Origin: Ifrita kowaldi
Lineage: Eukaryota > Chordata > Aves > Passeriformes > Cinclosomatidae
Reading direction: 5' to 3'
DNA: 64,000 nucleotides
Assembly: GCA_013398055.1 (NCBI GenBank)
Contig: VZRS01010758.1
Location: 248,001 to 312,000 of the forward strand
Part shown: positions 62,271 through 64,000 of the stretch, in pieces
How positions within the stretch are numbered: the stretch's first letter is position 1
Layout of the letters: each line of letters begins with the position of its first letter
Program-made: the position numbers and the translations under genes
Notes under the pieces: model-generated
The model's database searches: none
Seen by the model: the letters and a program-made list of their open reading frames with translations, nothing else
Told to the model about the DNA's origin: nothing

Positions 62271-63138
62271 GTTTGCTCAAGTGGGTTGGATGCCTCTGGT
62301 CATTGATGTCTTTTGGATGATAAGTCTAAACATAGTCAATGCAAAGAAAAATTTCTACGTAATGGAAAGAAAATGCCTCCTTAAATGCACCTATTGTCCT
62401 ATCAATTTTAAGGTCAGGTGAGGATTCAGAGTAATCTAAACCATTTAAACAACAAATTTTTAGCTCCAACTTGGTCTAAAAAGAGGTCAGTGGGATTTAC
62501 AGATATGACAGGTCTGAGGTGGCAAACTCACCAGCAGGATTCCTGGTGTGCATGACTGCAGTTTCGATATCTATTACTAATAAATCAATCCATTTTCCCT
62601 CCCTCTGCTTGCACTCAAACTTTCACAGTTCACATGTGTGGAGTATGACATGGCAGAACGTACTACTGTTGACAAATGACTCCTCAGGAGACTTGTCTGA
62701 AGCACAGGTTGCACAGATGATGAATAGCAACTGTCATTGTTTTGGTGTTATTCAGTTTCCCATTTACATGGAGTAGACTCACAACTGGGAATCTTAATTT
62801 GCGCAGGCTTCAAGACTTAGCCCTGCTCAGTAACAACTCAGAAAGCCTCCAGTGACTCTGTCACTCCTCTGTCATGTCTATGACAGGGGAACAGGCAGTT
62901 CCCCTCCCAGCTGCACTGAGAAATACAGGAGTTCTGATATCCTGGGGTGACAAGGGGCTCCCAGCTGCCTGGAGTGAAGCTGGTACTCAAACCACCACAT
63001 CAAAACAAGGATTGTAACAGCTCCAGCACACCCAAACCGCCCAGAGGTGACAAGCCTTCCAACTGTGCCTTCTCTTACCAGCCATCAGGAATGAGCCAGG
63101 TTTTCAGGAAGTTCTGCCTTGAAGTAATCAGAGATGTG
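62271..63138. other. Non-coding stretch
   Basis: Unique sequence with short frames only. Confidence 0.45.
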
Positions 63139-63240
63139 CCGAAACAAAACAAAACAAAAAAAACAAACGCAAGCAAACAAACAAAGAAACCACAAAAAAC
63201 AAACCACCAAAACAAAACCCCAGAAGAAACCAAAAAGTAA
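63139..63240. repeat. A/C-rich low-complexity tract
   Basis: About 100 bases dominated by A with regularly spaced C (AAACAAAACAAAAAAAACAAAC type). The K/N/Q/T-rich translation across it is a composition artefact. Confidence 0.88.
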
Positions 63241-63644
63241 AAAACAATCAAACCTCTTCATTTACAAAAAGAGAGGGTTTTGTAAGACAGCAATAGATCC
63301 AATGACACAGGGTATGTTGTTTCCACACCTGAGGATCAGATGCATGATATTACTCACAGAGAACAAGTGTTTGCAAGACTTTCGTGTTCTGCATTTGCAA
63401 AAGACATCATTGAGGTATCAATGGAAAAGATGCTATCACGGACTAAAGCAGAGGTACATATTAACATTATTGACTGGCAACACTGAATGTTCTGTTTTCT
63501 TTAATATCAGATTTATCTCCCTGGCGTCCACAACCATAAGAACCTGAAGATCAGCAATTTACAGGAATTGTCACATGAAAAGACAGGATGAAATGATGTG
63601 ATGTTTCATACAAAAATCAAATTCAAAATCAAACCCAACCAACC

Positions 63645-63711
63645 AAAAAAAAAAAACCAAACCCAAACCCACCTCACAATGGAGGTTGGTTTTTGTTTTG
63701 TTGGGTTTTTT
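63645..63711. repeat. Imperfect inverted repeat (hairpin)
   Basis: A left arm rich in A and CCC, ending ACCCAAACCCACCTC at 63675, is followed by a 6-base ACAATG loop. The right arm, GAGGTTGGTTTTTGTTTTG then TTGGGTTTTTT to 63711, is nearly its reverse complement. The arms are about 30 bases with several mismatches. It could form a cruciform or hairpin, and may simply be two head-to-head low-complexity tracts. Confidence 0.7.
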
Positions 63712-64000
63712 AATCTTTAATTGCCAATGTTGCATATTGTCTTGAGGTTTGAATGTTTCTGTAGGTGCTATTCCAAAAAAGCAGTGTCCCTGGGGAATTA
63801 ATAATGTATGATCACTAGAATAACTCTTCACAAGTCCCTTGAGTCTCTGCAATTAATATGTTAAACTGCACTTAAAGGTAATAAAGTACCATTATACACA
63901 GAATAAATAATTTCAAATTACTGAATTATTTGTCTGTACAATTACCCAGATAATTAACTAAACTTTATCAATAAAAGGTTTCACTAACTACCACTTACTC
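63712..64000. other. Non-coding end of window
   Basis: AT-rich unique sequence with nothing recognised. Confidence 0.45.

Noticed and set aside
63134..63547. 137-codon plus-strand ORF
   Set aside because: Its first part is a lysine/asparagine/threonine run from the A/C-rich tract and the rest has no recognisable content.

Overview
The window is vertebrate nuclear DNA and almost certainly avian. It is AT-rich and mostly unique sequence, and its only recognisable interspersed repeats are short CR1 LINE 3' fragments, carrying the bird-typical ATCATAGAATCATAGAA tail motif, plus one solo LTR of a family common in bird genomes. I found no bacterial-type genes, operons, CRISPR arrays, rRNA or tRNA. 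Most of the 64 kb is intergenic or intronic. Open reading frames of 60 to 160 codons occur throughout on both strands at the density expected by chance, so ORF length alone is not evidence here.

Layout. 1-8900: non-coding, with two CR1 scraps, an AAAT microsatellite, a G/T-rich tract and one plus-strand exon-like segment at 3465-3522. 8909-31074: six minus-strand segments bounded by good splice signals. Their single open frames join in phase and end in a stop codon at 8909. They may be the 3' exons of an unrecognised large-intron gene transcribed right to left. Weaker candidates at 33281-33331 and 47429-47534 would extend it. I cannot name the product, and the chain may have arisen by chance because I selected candidates by eye. 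31-48 kb: non-coding, with two CR1 copies (one holding a perfect 20-bp tandem duplication), an assembly gap beside a C20 run, and a plus-strand candidate terminal exon at 46279-46376. 48980-50516: a repeat cluster made of a minus-strand solo LTR (TATA-like box, near-perfect 5-bp target duplication) interrupted by an insert starting with a CR1 tail, followed by a 0.67-kb CR1 fragment with a readable reverse transcriptase C-terminus and a single internal stop. 50.5-64 kb: essentially featureless, apart from a coding-looking minus-strand ORF at 61983-62270 and A/C-rich low complexity near the right end that includes an inverted repeat.

The secure annotations are the repeats, the gap and the low-complexity tracts. 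The exon calls are hypotheses with stated phases and splice sites that can be tested by transcript or protein alignment. I saw no convincing new biological system.
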